The translations under genes and the position numbers were made by a program. A stretch of 64,000 nt of DNA from CAVPCY01 sp963702525. GTDB lineage: Bacteria > Actinomycetota > Coriobacteriia > Anaerosomatales > PHET01. Below the pieces are notes generated by a model. The model saw only the letters and a list, made by a program, of their open reading frames with translations, searched no databases and was not told where the DNA came from. Positions 20,117 to 29,149 of this stretch are shown piece after piece (position 1 is the stretch's first letter; the number at the start of each line of letters is the position of its first letter). The stretch is from assembly GCA_963702525.1 (NCBI GenBank), contig CAVPCY010000013.1:372001-436000 (forward strand), written 5' to 3'.

Positions 20117-21353
20117 TCGGGGCCTCTGGTGCTGACGCCGCCTTCCGTGGCGCGTGCCATGGCAGCACGAGCGGCGGCCTCGCCGGCCACGATGCCCGAC
20201 GCCCACGCCCAGTGCAGGTTGAAGCCGCCGGAGCGGCCGTCGATGTCGAGCACCTCGCCCGCGGCGAACAGCCCTTCGACGCGACGAGACGCCATCGTCT
20301 CCGGATCGAACTCCTCAACCGACGCGCCACCGCGGGTCACCTGCGCCTGCGCGGCGTCGCCCATGCCGAGGACCCGCAGCCGGAAGTCCTTGAGGAGCGT
20401 GGCGAGTTGGATCACGGGCAGCTTCTCGGCAGGCGTGTCCGAACCGACTCCCGCGGCGCGCAAGACCGCGCGCGCGACTCGGTCGTGCAGCATGCCCGCG
20501 AAGAACGTCGCGGCACTGCGCCAGGAAAGGTCGGCGCAGCGCTGCGACAGCATCGCCTGCAGCTCCTGTAGGGCAACGTCGGGGAAGAAGTCGATCGAGA
20601 TCACGCTCCGCTTCTCGAGATAGCGAGAGAGGTCGAAGACCATGATCCCGCTCACTCCGTAGTCGCGGAACAGCAGCTCACCGCGTTCAGTCGCGACCGC
20701 GTCGCCGCCGGTGGCGCCATCACCGCCAACCAGAAGGGTCGCGGCGCACCTCACCCGGACACCGGACAGTCCGCGTATCGGCTCGGTGTCTGTCCTTATG
20801 GGCCCGAGCACAGGGACGCCCGCCACAACACCGTGTCCCATGTCCGCCAGCAGCGCTCCGCCACCACCGGTGGCGACAATGACGGTTTCCGCGCGAAACG
20901 TCTCGCCGTCTCGGGAAGACACCTCGAAGCCAGCCGAGTCCGGCATCGCCGAGACGCTGGCTGCCTCGAATCCGCAGCGCACGTCGACGCCGAGGTGCGA
21001 ACACTCAAACCGCATGCACGTCGAGGACCGAGCCGGCGGCGTTCGTCACCGGGTAGACGCGGCCTTCGTCATCGGCCGATGTGAGCAGTCCCATCGTGCC
21101 GAAGAAGGAGCGGATAGCCTCGCAGGGATAGTCCCGGAGGACCGGCTCGACGAACTGGGGATGGTTGTAGGCCTGCGGCGATATCGAGAGGTTCGTCAGG
21201 TTGCAGCGCCCGTTTCCACTCACGAGGATCTTTCGCCCCACGCGAGCATCTCTCTCGAGAAGCGTGACTGGCCGCGCCAAGGCGCGCCGCGATGATGGCC
21301 GCCGACAGCCCGGCCGCTCCCCCGCCGATGATCAACACTCTCGGCTCCGACAT
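20113..21353 (-). CDS. NAD(P)/FAD-dependent oxidoreductase of the HI0933/YhiN family, two frameshifts
   Basis: About 413 residues after repair, the normal size. The N-terminus is a dinucleotide-binding loop (VLIIGGGAAGLSAAIIAARL), followed by the family motif RKILVSGNGRCNLTN and, near the end, LFAAGEVLDIDGRSGGFN with HWAWASGIVAGEAAA. Frame changes occur near 21278 (ARLG then RPVTLLERDARVG) and near 21008 (SVLDV then MRFECSHLGVDV), each fixed by deleting one base. The true start is the ATG at 21353 behind GAGAGGG. Members of this family are uncharacterised or linked to RNA modification; the function here is open. It is the upstream partner of the COG2509-like gene. Confidence 0.82.
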
Positions 21354-21442
21354 CGCGTCCCTCTCAGTCGTGTGCGCGATACCTGTCCGCAGACATCCCG
21401 GACGTCTCACTTGACGCTTCTTGCCCCCGCGAACGCGTGCCC

Positions 21443-22342
21443 CTACGAACGGGTCCACTGTGCCCAAACGCCACCATTCACCGGGCGCACATCACTCGCG
21501 CCGGTCAACTCCATTGCGCCGGATTCGATGTCGCCGTCGTCCAGCACGTCCCTCATCAGACCCTCGAGCTGCACCGCTCGTCACACCCTGGGTATGCGAC
21601 GTGAGAAGAACGAACGCAGACTCATCGGTCAGTAGCGCCTTGCATTGTCCCAGCGTTGAGGCGAGATCCCTATCGATTCTGTACTGCTCGCCCTTCGTGC
21701 CGTGTCCGAACGAGGGTGGGTCGAGCATGATCGCGTCGTACGTGCGACCACGGCGAGATCTCGCGATCCAAGGAACTTGCCGACGTCCTCGACGATCCAT
21801 CGTATGGGAGCCGCTTCCAGTTGGTTCAGGCCGGCGTTCTCTCTTGCGCGCGTGACCATCGACTTGGACGCGTCCACATGGCACACCGAACAGCCGGCGC
21901 GTGCGGCGGCGAGTGTTGCGCCACCCGTGTACGCGAACAGGTTCAGTACGTTCGGTCTGCCTACGGTGAACGACTTGACGGTGTCGCCGATCCGATCCCA
22001 CAACAGGCGAGTCTCAGGGAACACGCCGAGATGCCCGGCGGGCGTGAGCTTCAGCCTCATCGCGATATCGTTGATCGTGACGACCCAGCTTGAAGGCAGC
22101 TCGGCGCTCCCATCCGCTTGCCATCCGCTCGCCCGGTCGAAGGAAGCAACGGCCCTCGCCCACATCTCGGGCTTCTGCTTCTCCCAGAGGGCCTGGTCAC
22201 ACGGACGCGACAGAACGACATCGCCAAACAGCTCGAGCTTTCGCCCATCGCCGCTATCCAGCAGCTCGTATTCGTTGCGCATCGTCTGATTCGTGCCGAT
22301 CTTGGATGTCATCCCTGGTGCCGGTGGCGCACCTTGTGACAC
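21443..22342 (-). CDS. RlmI-like class I SAM-dependent RNA methyltransferase, two frameshifts
   Basis: About 299 residues. NEYELLDSGDGRKLELFGD begins the conserved part; the SAM site is NLFAYTGGATLAAARAGC and the catalytic motif IV is DAIMLDPPSFGHG, as in the RlmI/TrmA-like m5C methyltransferases. Between them the frame changes near 21757 (RDLA then RGRTYDAI); this one needs a base added, as a CCC appears shortened to CC. A second change near 21590 needs one base deleted and gives the end EGLMRDVLDDGDIESGAM to the TAG at 21443. The start is uncertain: GTG at 22342 or ATG at 22282. An rRNA substrate is likely but not proven. Confidence 0.72.
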
Positions 22343-22497
22343 GCCACCGGGTCCCCCGCCCGCTCCGCACTATGATCGCGCGTTCGTTGTCGCATCGCAC
22401 GCGCATGCGTTTCGAGCACGCACAGACGCCTGCATCAGGATAGCGCTCGAAGCAGCTGGAGCAACCTAGCGCCGGTGACACGCTCCCCGGAGCCCGC

Positions 22498-22797
22498 TCA
22501 CAACAAGTGCGTGAGCTCGCCGCCGAGCACGAGCACCACGAAGACCACCGGTATCCACACCAGCCACGATCGGTCATGCTTGAAGACCAGAGCGATGAAT
22601 CCCGCGACACCGGACGACACCAGACAAGCCAAGTTCACCGCACGAGTATCGATGCGGAGCTGACCCTGCCCGATAATGACGATCGCGAAGAACGCGACGA
22701 GCAGGACGAACGAAGCCCAACCCAGCCACGTCGACGGTAGCCCGAAGAATCTCGATCGCTCTGGCCTGGGCCTCTCGGCCATAGTGTTGTAGGGCAT
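22498..22797 (-). CDS. Small membrane protein with three predicted transmembrane segments
   Basis: 99 residues of unknown function. Basic N-terminus (ERPRPERSRFFG), then three hydrophobic segments (ASFVLLVAFFAIVIIG, VNLACLVSSGVAGFIALVF and LVWIPVVFVVLVLGG). The ATG at 22797 is chosen because GGAGG lies 5 bases upstream; a TTG 12 bases earlier overlaps that ribosome-binding site. It stands alone between the RlmI-like gene and the FHA-VanY gene, behind a hairpin that probably ends the upstream transcript. Confidence 0.65.
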   Translation of the reverse strand: MPYNTMAERPRPERSRFFGLPSTWLGWASFVLLVAFFAIVIIGQGQLRIDTRAVNLACLVSSGVAGFIALVFKHDRSWLVWIPVVFVVLVLGGELTHLL

Positions 22798-22877
22798 CTT
22801 CGCCTCCAAACAGCACCTAGTGGTGCTGGCAGTTGCGAATCCCGTTCAGTTTCTATGTACCCGCAGACAGACGCAGC

Positions 22878-22897
22878 AGGGCACCCGAAGGTGCCCT
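22878..22897 (-). terminator. Hairpin downstream of the FHA-VanY gene
   Basis: Perfect 8-bp inverted repeat AGGGCACC / GGTGCCCT with a 4-base TTCG loop on the minus strand, 117 bases past the VanY stop. No strong T-run follows, so efficiency as an intrinsic terminator is uncertain. Confidence 0.5.
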
Positions 22898-23014
22898 GTA
22901 GAAGTGCGATGGTCGGGCTTAGTGGACGCGTTCGTGACTTTGCCCTGACATCGCAAGAGGGCTGAAGCGGTTCGTCCGGTGGTCGGGACCTCGCAGCATA
23001 CCCGCCACGGCTGT

Positions 23015-24017
23015 TCACTGCTTCATCCGCGGGTCGTGCGAGGCATCCGCGTAAGGAGGAGTGAAGTCGCCGTCGGCGGCTTCCAGGCGCAGCTCATAGT
23101 GCCATGGCTCGTTTCGGTAGACTTGGACGCAATCCGTACCGAGCGCCGCGCTTCGCCAGCCACGCCTGGGCATCGGAGTCGCCGATGTCCACAGCATCCC
23201 CTGTCACATGCGCTGAGCCCGTGGGAGTACCCACCCACCGGCTTGCTTCGGACGTCGAGCCGTACTTCACAACCGCCTGATCGAGCAGCCGCTTCTGGTA
23301 CGCCGCAGAACGCCAGCCGCTTGTGAGATAGATGTCGACGCCGTCATCTGCAGCGTCAGCTGCGGCTCTGCGGAGGGCCCCCATGAGAGCTGGGTCGAGA
23401 TTCGCGATGCCCGGAGGCCGGTACTCGGTGTCGGAGACGAGCACGCCGCGAACGAGTGCGCCGCCCGCCTCGCCCGTCGATGCGCCGCTCTGTGCGTTGG
23501 CCCGGTACTCGGGGAGTTCATACGCCGGGAACATCGGACCGAGATACTGGTAGCCAAGTGAGGCCACGATCACAGCCACGATAGCCAGAACGCTCCGGAC
23601 ACGGGTGCGAATCCGGTGGCGCGGCGTGCGGGCCGCTTTGACGCTGGACGTGACCTGGGTGTTGCCGATCGGCGGGCGGCGATGCTTCCGACTCTCGGAG
23701 TAGATCATCTGGGATGCCCCGATCTGTATGACATCGCCGTTATTGAGCACCCGCTCAGCGACGCGCACGCCGTTCACGATCGTCCCGTTCACCGACCCGG
23801 CGTCTTTGATGCGCACCACATCTGCATCGCGTGTGAGCACGCCGTGCAGGCGAGAGACGCTCACGTGGTTGAGACAGAAGTCGCTGCCCGGATCGCGGCC
23901 AATCGTGAGGCGGCCCGAGTGGATCAGGAACCGCTCGCCAGACTGCGGGCCACTGCGAACCGTGAGCACCGGCTCGCGTGATGACTTCGTTGTCGCGATA
24001 CCGGCCGAAGCGCGCAT
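23015..24017 (-). CDS. FHA domain - transmembrane - VanY D,D-carboxypeptidase fusion, frameshift near C-terminus
   Basis: About 334 residues. Residues 20-110 are an FHA domain (GRLTIGRDPGSD, HVSVSRLHGVL, VNGTIVNG). A single membrane helix follows (VRSVLAIVAVIVASLGYQYL), then a VanY-type metallopeptidase domain with SGWRSAAYQ, the zinc/catalytic motif SAHVTGDAVDIG and, after the break, NEPWHYEL. The layout puts FHA inside and the peptidase outside, so phospho-signalling could govern peptidoglycan trimming. The frame changes near 23135 (RYG then CVQVYRNEPWHYE); one base deleted fixes it. Start ATG at 24017. Its promoter carries the same operator as the ABC operon upstream. Confidence 0.82.
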
Positions 24018-24109
24018 GGTCGAACCGTCCTCTCCTGACCGACGGCCGCCCTTGTGGGTGGCCCCAAGAAGAGTGTCGCGACCCCCATGCAGCGGAGCCA
24101 TCGATTCGG

Positions 24110-24136
24110 ATTACTCACGCCTAACGCTCTTGTAAG
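24110..24136 (-). promoter_or_regulatory. Promoter/operator copy A, upstream of the FHA-VanY gene
   Basis: On the minus strand: CTTAC-AAGAGC-GTTAG (imperfect inverted repeat, 24121-24136), 5 bases, then a -10-like AGTAAT (24110-24115). About 50 bases around it match copy B at 27177-27203 with the same spacing, including GTAATCCGAA and CGATGGC downstream. Poor -35 match fits an activator-dependent promoter. Confidence 0.6.
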
Positions 24137-24221
24137 GCTGACAGCGCGAACGCCCACGACAGCTCGCGCACAGGAGTGGGGCGCCGTTAGGACCGGGAGT
24201 GCTGGCCCCCCGCCACTGGAC

Positions 24222-26232
24222 TCAGTTCGCAGGGCTCCTGTGCTTCTCAAGCGCCATGCGCCGTGCGGCGACGAGTGTCGTGATGAAGTACGTGGCGAAG
24301 ACGAGAACGAGGATGACCGTCGCGGTCCCGATACTCCGTCGTGACATCAACCTCGCCGACGCGCCTGATCGTGTCCAGGACCGCCTTGCCGCCAACCAGC
24401 GAGTACACGAGCGCAAGACCGATGGGCGCCGCGAAGTAGATCGCCACCTGCGCGAAGACCGCTCAACTCATGAGCCTGTCGCTAGCGCCGATCTTCGACA
24501 GCGCCGTGTACCTGCCCCGGTTGTCCGCAGCTTCCGACATCTGCTGCAGTGCGAGGATCGACATGCCGGTCACGAGGAGTATGAGACCCACGTAGAGACC
24601 GATGTAGGTGACGGTGACGCGGACCGACAGCGCCTGGCCGTTGAACTGTCGGCTGGTTGTAGCGGTGTCGTAGGGCCGACTCGGGTCATCGTAGCCGGTC
24701 TCCAGCAACCCAGAGCCGCGCAGTGCCTTCTCGGCGGCCTCGCCGTCCCCGCGATAGAGGACATTAAGGATGGTCTGGTTCACGGTGGCCTTCTGGGCCA
24801 CTGCGTCGGGTACCACCATGACGGGCAGCAGGGCGCTCCCTGCCGAAGCGGGCAGCTCGATCAGCCCGTCCGGGATCGCGCGAAGCTGCGTGCCCAGCAC
24901 CTGCGGCGTCGCGTCCGGATACAGGTCGCGCACCGCCCTGTCTTCAGGTCTCGGCAGGCTGAACGCGAGCGCGAACCCGTCCTTCCCCACGTCGATCGGG
25001 CGCTCGCCCTGCATCTTGAGCAGCGCGTTGGCGTCGGACTGCGTCATCATCTGGACGTTAGTACCGGGTTCTCCTTTTCGCAGCGGCTGGCCGCTCCCGT
25101 CGGCGCGCAGCACCAGGCCCGTGTCGTACAAGCGGAACTCGTGCGTAGCGCCGAAGTACTTGGCGACGTCGAATCCCTTGCCCTCGATGCCTTCGAGTAT
25201 CGTCCGCGAACTCTCTTCGCTTCCGAACCGGATGAAGCTCGCGTCATACGCCGTCGAGGTCTGGCGGTTCAACACATTGCCGAAGCTCAGACCGCCCGAG
25301 AGGATCGTGATCGCGAAGAACAGCGTGATGCACACGACCCACATCGTCGCGTACGTAGAGCTGACCTTGCTGTCGAGCTGGCGGACGACGAACGGGTTCA
25401 GGCCCCGCAGGTAGCTACCGCGAAACGACTGCGCGACGCGCAACGCGAGACTCGAGCCCCCGGCAAACAGCATGAACGTCCCGAGAACGCCCGCTGCGAG
25501 GTAGATCCAGATCGTGCCGCGCTCGAGGCTGTCGACGAGTCCGGTCTGAAGCAACCCCCAGCACCCGGCGATGACCAGTACCAGGCCTGCAGCGCCCAGG
25601 AACGTCGCGAACCAGGCGTTCTTCACGCGGGCCTCTCGGCGCTTGGATGCGTTGAGCAGCCGGCTGATCGTCTTGCGAGAGAACCCGAAGAGGTTTAGCG
25701 CGCTCGCGACAGCGAACAGCAGGACGAAGAAGCCCAGCGTCTTGACCAGCGAGGCTGCCGAGAAGACCAACCGGAACTTCGTCATGTCGAGTTCGAACAT
25801 CCGGGCAGTGAGAAGCGACAGGCCCTGCGACGCGACGACGCCCAGCAGCAGACCCGCCCCGAGTGCGAAGCCACCCACGATCATCGTCTCCATGACGAGC
25901 ACCGCCGCGACCTGGCGCTTCGGCATTCCGAGCACCAGGTAGGTCCCGAACTCGCGGTTGCGGCGTCGGAGGAGAAACCCGTTCGCGTAGAAGACCAGAA
26001 ACGCCAGCACGATCGACACGAGCACGGACATGATGTCCATGACGGTGCCGAGCTCGCGCAGGCTGTCAGCGTTCAGCGTCGAGCCGAGAGACGCCATGGC
26101 GCCTTGTGCTTCTATCGACCCGAAGGCGTAGAACGCCGCGACGCCGAATGACAGCGTCAGGAAGTAGACCGCGAAGTCGCCGAGGCTCTTGCGGGTGTTT
26201 CGCACGGCGAGCTTAGCGAGCATCGATGTCAC
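24222..26232 (-). CDS. BceB/FtsX-type ABC transporter permease, in-frame stop and frameshift near C-terminus
   Basis: About 670 residues with many membrane helices and a large extracytoplasmic domain (about residues 320-500), as in BceB-type peptide-antibiotic transporters. The N-terminus is LAVRNTRKSLGDFAVYFLTL. The frame stops at a TGA (24463) right after ASDRLMS; the same frame goes on AVFAQVAIYFAAPIGLALVY, so one base change (for example CGA to TGA) would account for it. A second break near 24347 (VDVTT then SIGTATVILVLVF) needs one base deleted to reach the end VAARRMALEKHR at 24222. It overlaps the ATPase gene by 20 bases. Likely role: detection or removal of cell-wall-active antibiotics. 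Confidence 0.82.
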
Positions 26233-26977
26233 CGCCGAGAAGTGTGACGACCTCCATGATGCGGCCGAAGAAGGCCTTGCGGTCCTCCCCGTCGCGAGCG
26301 ATCTCGCTGAACAGGCGCCCGTCCTTGATGAACAGGATGCGGCGGCAGTAGCTCGCTGCTGAGGCGTCGTGGGTCACCACAAGAATGGTGGCGCCGAGCT
26401 CGGTATTCAGGCGCTCGAAGCTCTCGAGCAGCACCCGGGCCGACTTCGAGTCCAGCGCGCCGGTCGGCTCGTCGGCGAGCACGAGCGTCGGGTCTGTGAC
26501 GATGGCGCGCGCTGACGCCACGCGCTGCCGCTCCCCGCCCGACATCTGATGCGGGAACTTGCCGAGAATAGCGGTGATTCCCAGGCGGCTCGCAGCCTGC
26601 TCTACCCGCTGCTCGATCTCGACGTGACCCACCCCGCTGATCGTCAACGCGAGCGCGATGTTCTCGAAGCCGGTGAGGGTATCGAGCAGGTTGAAGTCCT
26701 GGAAGATGAAACCGAGCTTCTCGCGACGGAAGCGCGCTAGCGCGTCGCCCTTGAGCAGGGTCACATCATCGCCGCCGATGAAGACGTTCCCAGCCGTGAC
26801 TGTGTCGATGGTGGAGATACAGTTCAGGAGCGTCGTCTTGCCGGAACCCGAGGGTCCCATGATGCCGACGAAGTCTCCATCGACGACATCGAAGCTCACA
26901 CCGTCGAGCGCCGTGGTGATGTTGGCGCGGTTGCCATAGATCTTCTGCAGGTTGGCTACTGCAAGTGCGTTACCCAT
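26213..26977 (-). CDS. ABC transporter ATP-binding protein (BceA/MacB type)
   Basis: 254 residues. Walker A GPSGSGKTTLLN, signature MSGGERQRVASARAI, Walker B LVLADEPTGALD, H-loop VVTHD. The start is the ATG at 26977 behind AAAGGA. It is the energy subunit for the permease that overlaps its 3' end. With the neighbouring sensor kinase and regulator this is a Bce-like module, known in Firmicutes for bacitracin and lantibiotic sensing; the ligand here is not known. Confidence 0.93.
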   Translation of the reverse strand: MGNALAVANLQKIYGNRANITTALDGVSFDVVDGDFVGIMGPSGSGKTTLLNCISTIDTVTAGNVFIGGDDVTLLKGDALARFRREKLGFIFQDFNLLDTLTGFENIALALTISGVGHVEIEQRVEQAASRLGITAILGKFPHQMSGGERQRVASARAIVTDPTLVLADEPTGALDSKSARVLLESFERLNTELGATILVVTHDASAASYCRRILFIKDGRLFSEIARDGEDRKAFFGRIMEVVTLLGGDIDAR

Positions 26978-27017
26978 GCCGATCCTTTCCAAGCCGGTCG
27001 TTACTTGATGAGCGGTC

Positions 27018-27101
27018 CTAGTTGAACCGGGACATGAGCAGATCAGTGCTCGCCATCAAGAGAAGAATCGCAAAGCAGACGAAGCCGATGAGCCATTCCA
27101 T
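27018..27101 (-). CDS. 27-residue single-span membrane peptide at the head of the ABC operon
   Basis: ATG at 27101 with AAAGGGA 6 bases upstream, TAG at 27018. The product is mostly one hydrophobic helix (MEWLIGFVCFAILLLMAS) with a short polar tail ending MSRFN. It is the first ORF after operator copy B and sits 40 bases before the ATPase gene, so it should be co-transcribed with the transporter. Too short for most gene finders. Function unknown; a small regulator or subunit of the transporter or kinase is plausible. Confidence 0.6.
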   Translation of the reverse strand: MEWLIGFVCFAILLLMASTDLLMSRFN

Positions 27102-27176
27102 GGTGAGTCCCTTTCGTGGCGTCGATACCCATGGCATGAGTGTGGTTGCCCCTGCAGAGCGCAGCCATCGGTTCGG

Positions 27177-27203
27177 ATTACACCCTGCTTACGCTTCTGT
27201 AAG
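27177..27203 (-). promoter_or_regulatory. Promoter/operator copy B, upstream of the peptide-ABC operon
   Basis: On the minus strand: perfect inverted repeat CTTAC-AGAAGC-GTAAG (27188-27203), 5 bases, then -10-like TGTAAT (27177-27182). The layout is identical to copy A at 24110-24136. It begins 2 bases past the histidine kinase stop codon, giving the transporter its own promoter, probably driven by the adjacent response regulator. Confidence 0.65.
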
Positions 27204-27205
27204 GC

Positions 27206-28219
27206 TTACGGGCTGCCGGGATGAGCGAGAACGGGGAACACAACGGTGACCGTCGTGCCCTCTCCAAGGGTGGAGTCGATCGAGACTCCAAGCCCGCTCT
27301 GATCTGCGAGTTTACGCACCAGGTAGAGGCCCAGGCCCGTCGAAGTTGCGTTCCTTCGGCCGTTGCTGCCCGTGAACCCTTTGTCGAACACACGCGGCAA
27401 CTCACTGGGCAGGATGCCGCACCCATTGTCTCCGATGGTCAGCACCACCGACTGCTCGTTCTCACGCGCACGGATGCGGATCTGGGCGTTCTCGTCCGGC
27501 GTGTACGCGACGGCGTTGGCCAGAATCTGCTGGATCATGAAGGACGCCCATTTCACATCGGTGAAGACGGTCAGTTCGAGGTTCTCGACCTCGAGTTGTA
27601 TCCGCCGTTCGATGAACGCTCGGGCGTGACGCCTGATCGCTGGGTTGACGACCGCCTCAAGGCTGGCCTCTCGGACAAGGAAGTCCCGCTCCACGCTGTT
27701 GCTTCGCGCGTAGAAGAGCGTCTGCTCGACCAGGTCTTCGGTGCGTTCAACCTCGGCGAGCATGTTGTCGGTCGCAGCGGAGGGGTAGTTCCTCGCGATG
27801 AGTTTCGCCGAAGAAATCGGCGTCTTGATCTCGTGCACCCAAAGCTCGATGTACTCGCGGTACTCATTTTCGCGCTCACGGTAGAGCGCGATCTCGTCGA
27901 GCATCGCCTTGTTCCCCGTACGAAGAGCGTCGTGGGCGATTCTCCCCTCCTCGAAACCGGGTTCCGCAGCCACCTCGGCCATCAGGTTCTTGCGCTCAAG
28001 CGCCGCAACCGTCGCCAGAAACTCGCGGTAGTAGGCCCTTCTCGGCAGGTAATCGACTGTCAGCGCGGCCGCGATTCCCGTCAGCATCACGGCGGCGACC
28101 ACAATCACGATCGCGGAGTTGCGCGAGACAACCCCCACCGCCGCGCACGAGATAGCCGTGGCGATAAGCAACAGGAGTATGGAAACTCGCCGGTCTTTCA
28201 GGAATACAGCCAGGCTCAT
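27206..28219 (-). CDS. Intramembrane-sensing histidine kinase (BceS-like)
   Basis: 337 residues. Two closely spaced membrane helices at the N-terminus with almost no external loop (about residues 12-30 and 36-55), the hallmark of intramembrane kinases that sense through a partner transporter. H-box WVHEIKTPISSAKLI, N-box QILANAVAYT, G-boxes IGDNGCGI and STGLGLYL. It starts 4 bases after the response regulator stop. It should signal to that regulator and through it to the two operator copies; this is inference from context. Confidence 0.92.
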   Translation of the reverse strand: MSLAVFLKDRRVSILLLLIATAISCAAVGVVSRNSAIVIVVAAVMLTGIAAALTVDYLPRRAYYREFLATVAALERKNLMAEVAAEPGFEEGRIAHDALRTGNKAMLDEIALYRERENEYREYIELWVHEIKTPISSAKLIARNYPSAATDNMLAEVERTEDLVEQTLFYARSNSVERDFLVREASLEAVVNPAIRRHARAFIERRIQLEVENLELTVFTDVKWASFMIQQILANAVAYTPDENAQIRIRARENEQSVVLTIGDNGCGILPSELPRVFDKGFTGSNGRRNATSTGLGLYLVRKLADQSGLGVSIDSTLGEGTTVTVVFPVLAHPGSP

Positions 28220-28223
28220 GCGG

Positions 28224-28895
28224 TCACTCGCCGATCAGATAGCCCTGCCCGCGCCGGGTCTCGATGACGTCGGTAAGGCCGACTTCATCGAGCTTGGCGC
28301 GCAGCCGATTGATGTTGACGGTCAGCGTGTTGTCGTCGACGAACACGTCGTCCTCCCACAGGGCGCGCATGAGCTCCTCACGTGAAACGATCGAGCCCCT
28401 CCGTTCACACAGACTTCCCAGGATTCTGAGCTCGTTGCGCGTGAGTTCTAGCTCGACGTCGCCCACCGCGAGGGCACTGCGGGCGTAGTTCAGGCTGAAC
28501 CTCCCACACGAAAGTCGTGCGCCGGCCAGGGCAGGATCACTCCGGCGCAGAATCGAACTGACACGTGCAAGCAGGATCTGTGTGTTGTACGGCTTGGTGA
28601 TGAAGTCGTCCGCGCCAAGATTCATGCCGATGAGCTCGTCCATCTCGGTATCTCGGCTGGTGACGATGATGATCGGTACCTGGGACTGCTTTCGAATCTC
28701 CCGCGTGATGAAGAATCCATCGAACACGGGAAGGTTGATGTCGAGAAGCACGAGTTCGGTCTCGGGAGCCACCGCAAGCGCCACGATTTCGTCGAACTGA
28801 TCAGGGGCATCGACGTCATACCCGTTGCGGCCAAGGAACACCGACAACTCCTCACGGATGGTCTCGTTGTCTTCCACGATCAAGATTCGGGTCAT
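28224..28895 (-). CDS. OmpR-family response regulator (BceR-like)
   Basis: 223 residues. Receiver domain with the acidic pocket (ILIVEDNE), the phospho-acceptor Asp in LVLLDINLPVFDG and conserved Lys in DDFITKPYN; the C-terminal winged helix has the OmpR signature (LTRNELRILGSL, DNTLTVNINRLRAKL). The start is the ATG at 28895 (MTRILIV). It is the first gene of the two-component operon. A likely target is the repeated inverted-repeat promoter at 24110 and 27177. Confidence 0.93.
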   Translation of the reverse strand: MTRILIVEDNETIREELSVFLGRNGYDVDAPDQFDEIVALAVAPETELVLLDINLPVFDGFFITREIRKQSQVPIIIVTSRDTEMDELIGMNLGADDFITKPYNTQILLARVSSILRRSDPALAGARLSCGRFSLNYARSALAVGDVELELTRNELRILGSLCERRGSIVSREELMRALWEDDVFVDDNTLTVNINRLRAKLDEVGLTDVIETRRGQGYLIGE

Positions 28896-28956
28896 GGCGG
28901 CTGCCTCCGATCGACTGACGCGGATTGTCGCACAGCGGCGGTCCAACGAAACGAAA

Positions 28957-28978
28957 CGGGGCCCCCGAAGGAGCCCCG
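28957..28978 (-). terminator. Intrinsic terminator after tRNA-Pro
   Basis: Minus strand 9-bp stem CGGGGCTCC / GGGGCCCCG (one G-U pair) with TTCG loop, followed by TTTCGTTTCGTT. It lies 12 bases past the tRNA 3' end. Confidence 0.85.
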
Positions 28979-28990
28979 CGTTCGTGCAAA

Positions 28991-29067
<77 letters not shown>

Positions 29068-29093
29068 ATACTGCCGCCAAGCGGCAAGGAGAT

Positions 29094-29122
29094 AGTCTAC
29101 TGTCCCTCATCGGCAGGTACAA
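29094..29122 (-). promoter_or_regulatory. Candidate promoter of tRNA-Pro
   Basis: Minus strand TTGTAC and TAGACT separated by exactly 17 bases, ending 27 bases before the tRNA. Confidence 0.45.
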
Positions 29123-29149
29123 GAAGGAGATTCGTACTGACGTGCCTGT

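Noticed and set aside
24463..24465. Selenocysteine codon in the permease
   Set aside because: No catalytic role is expected there, no hairpin of SECIS type is evident just after it, and the position suits an ordinary residue such as Arg.
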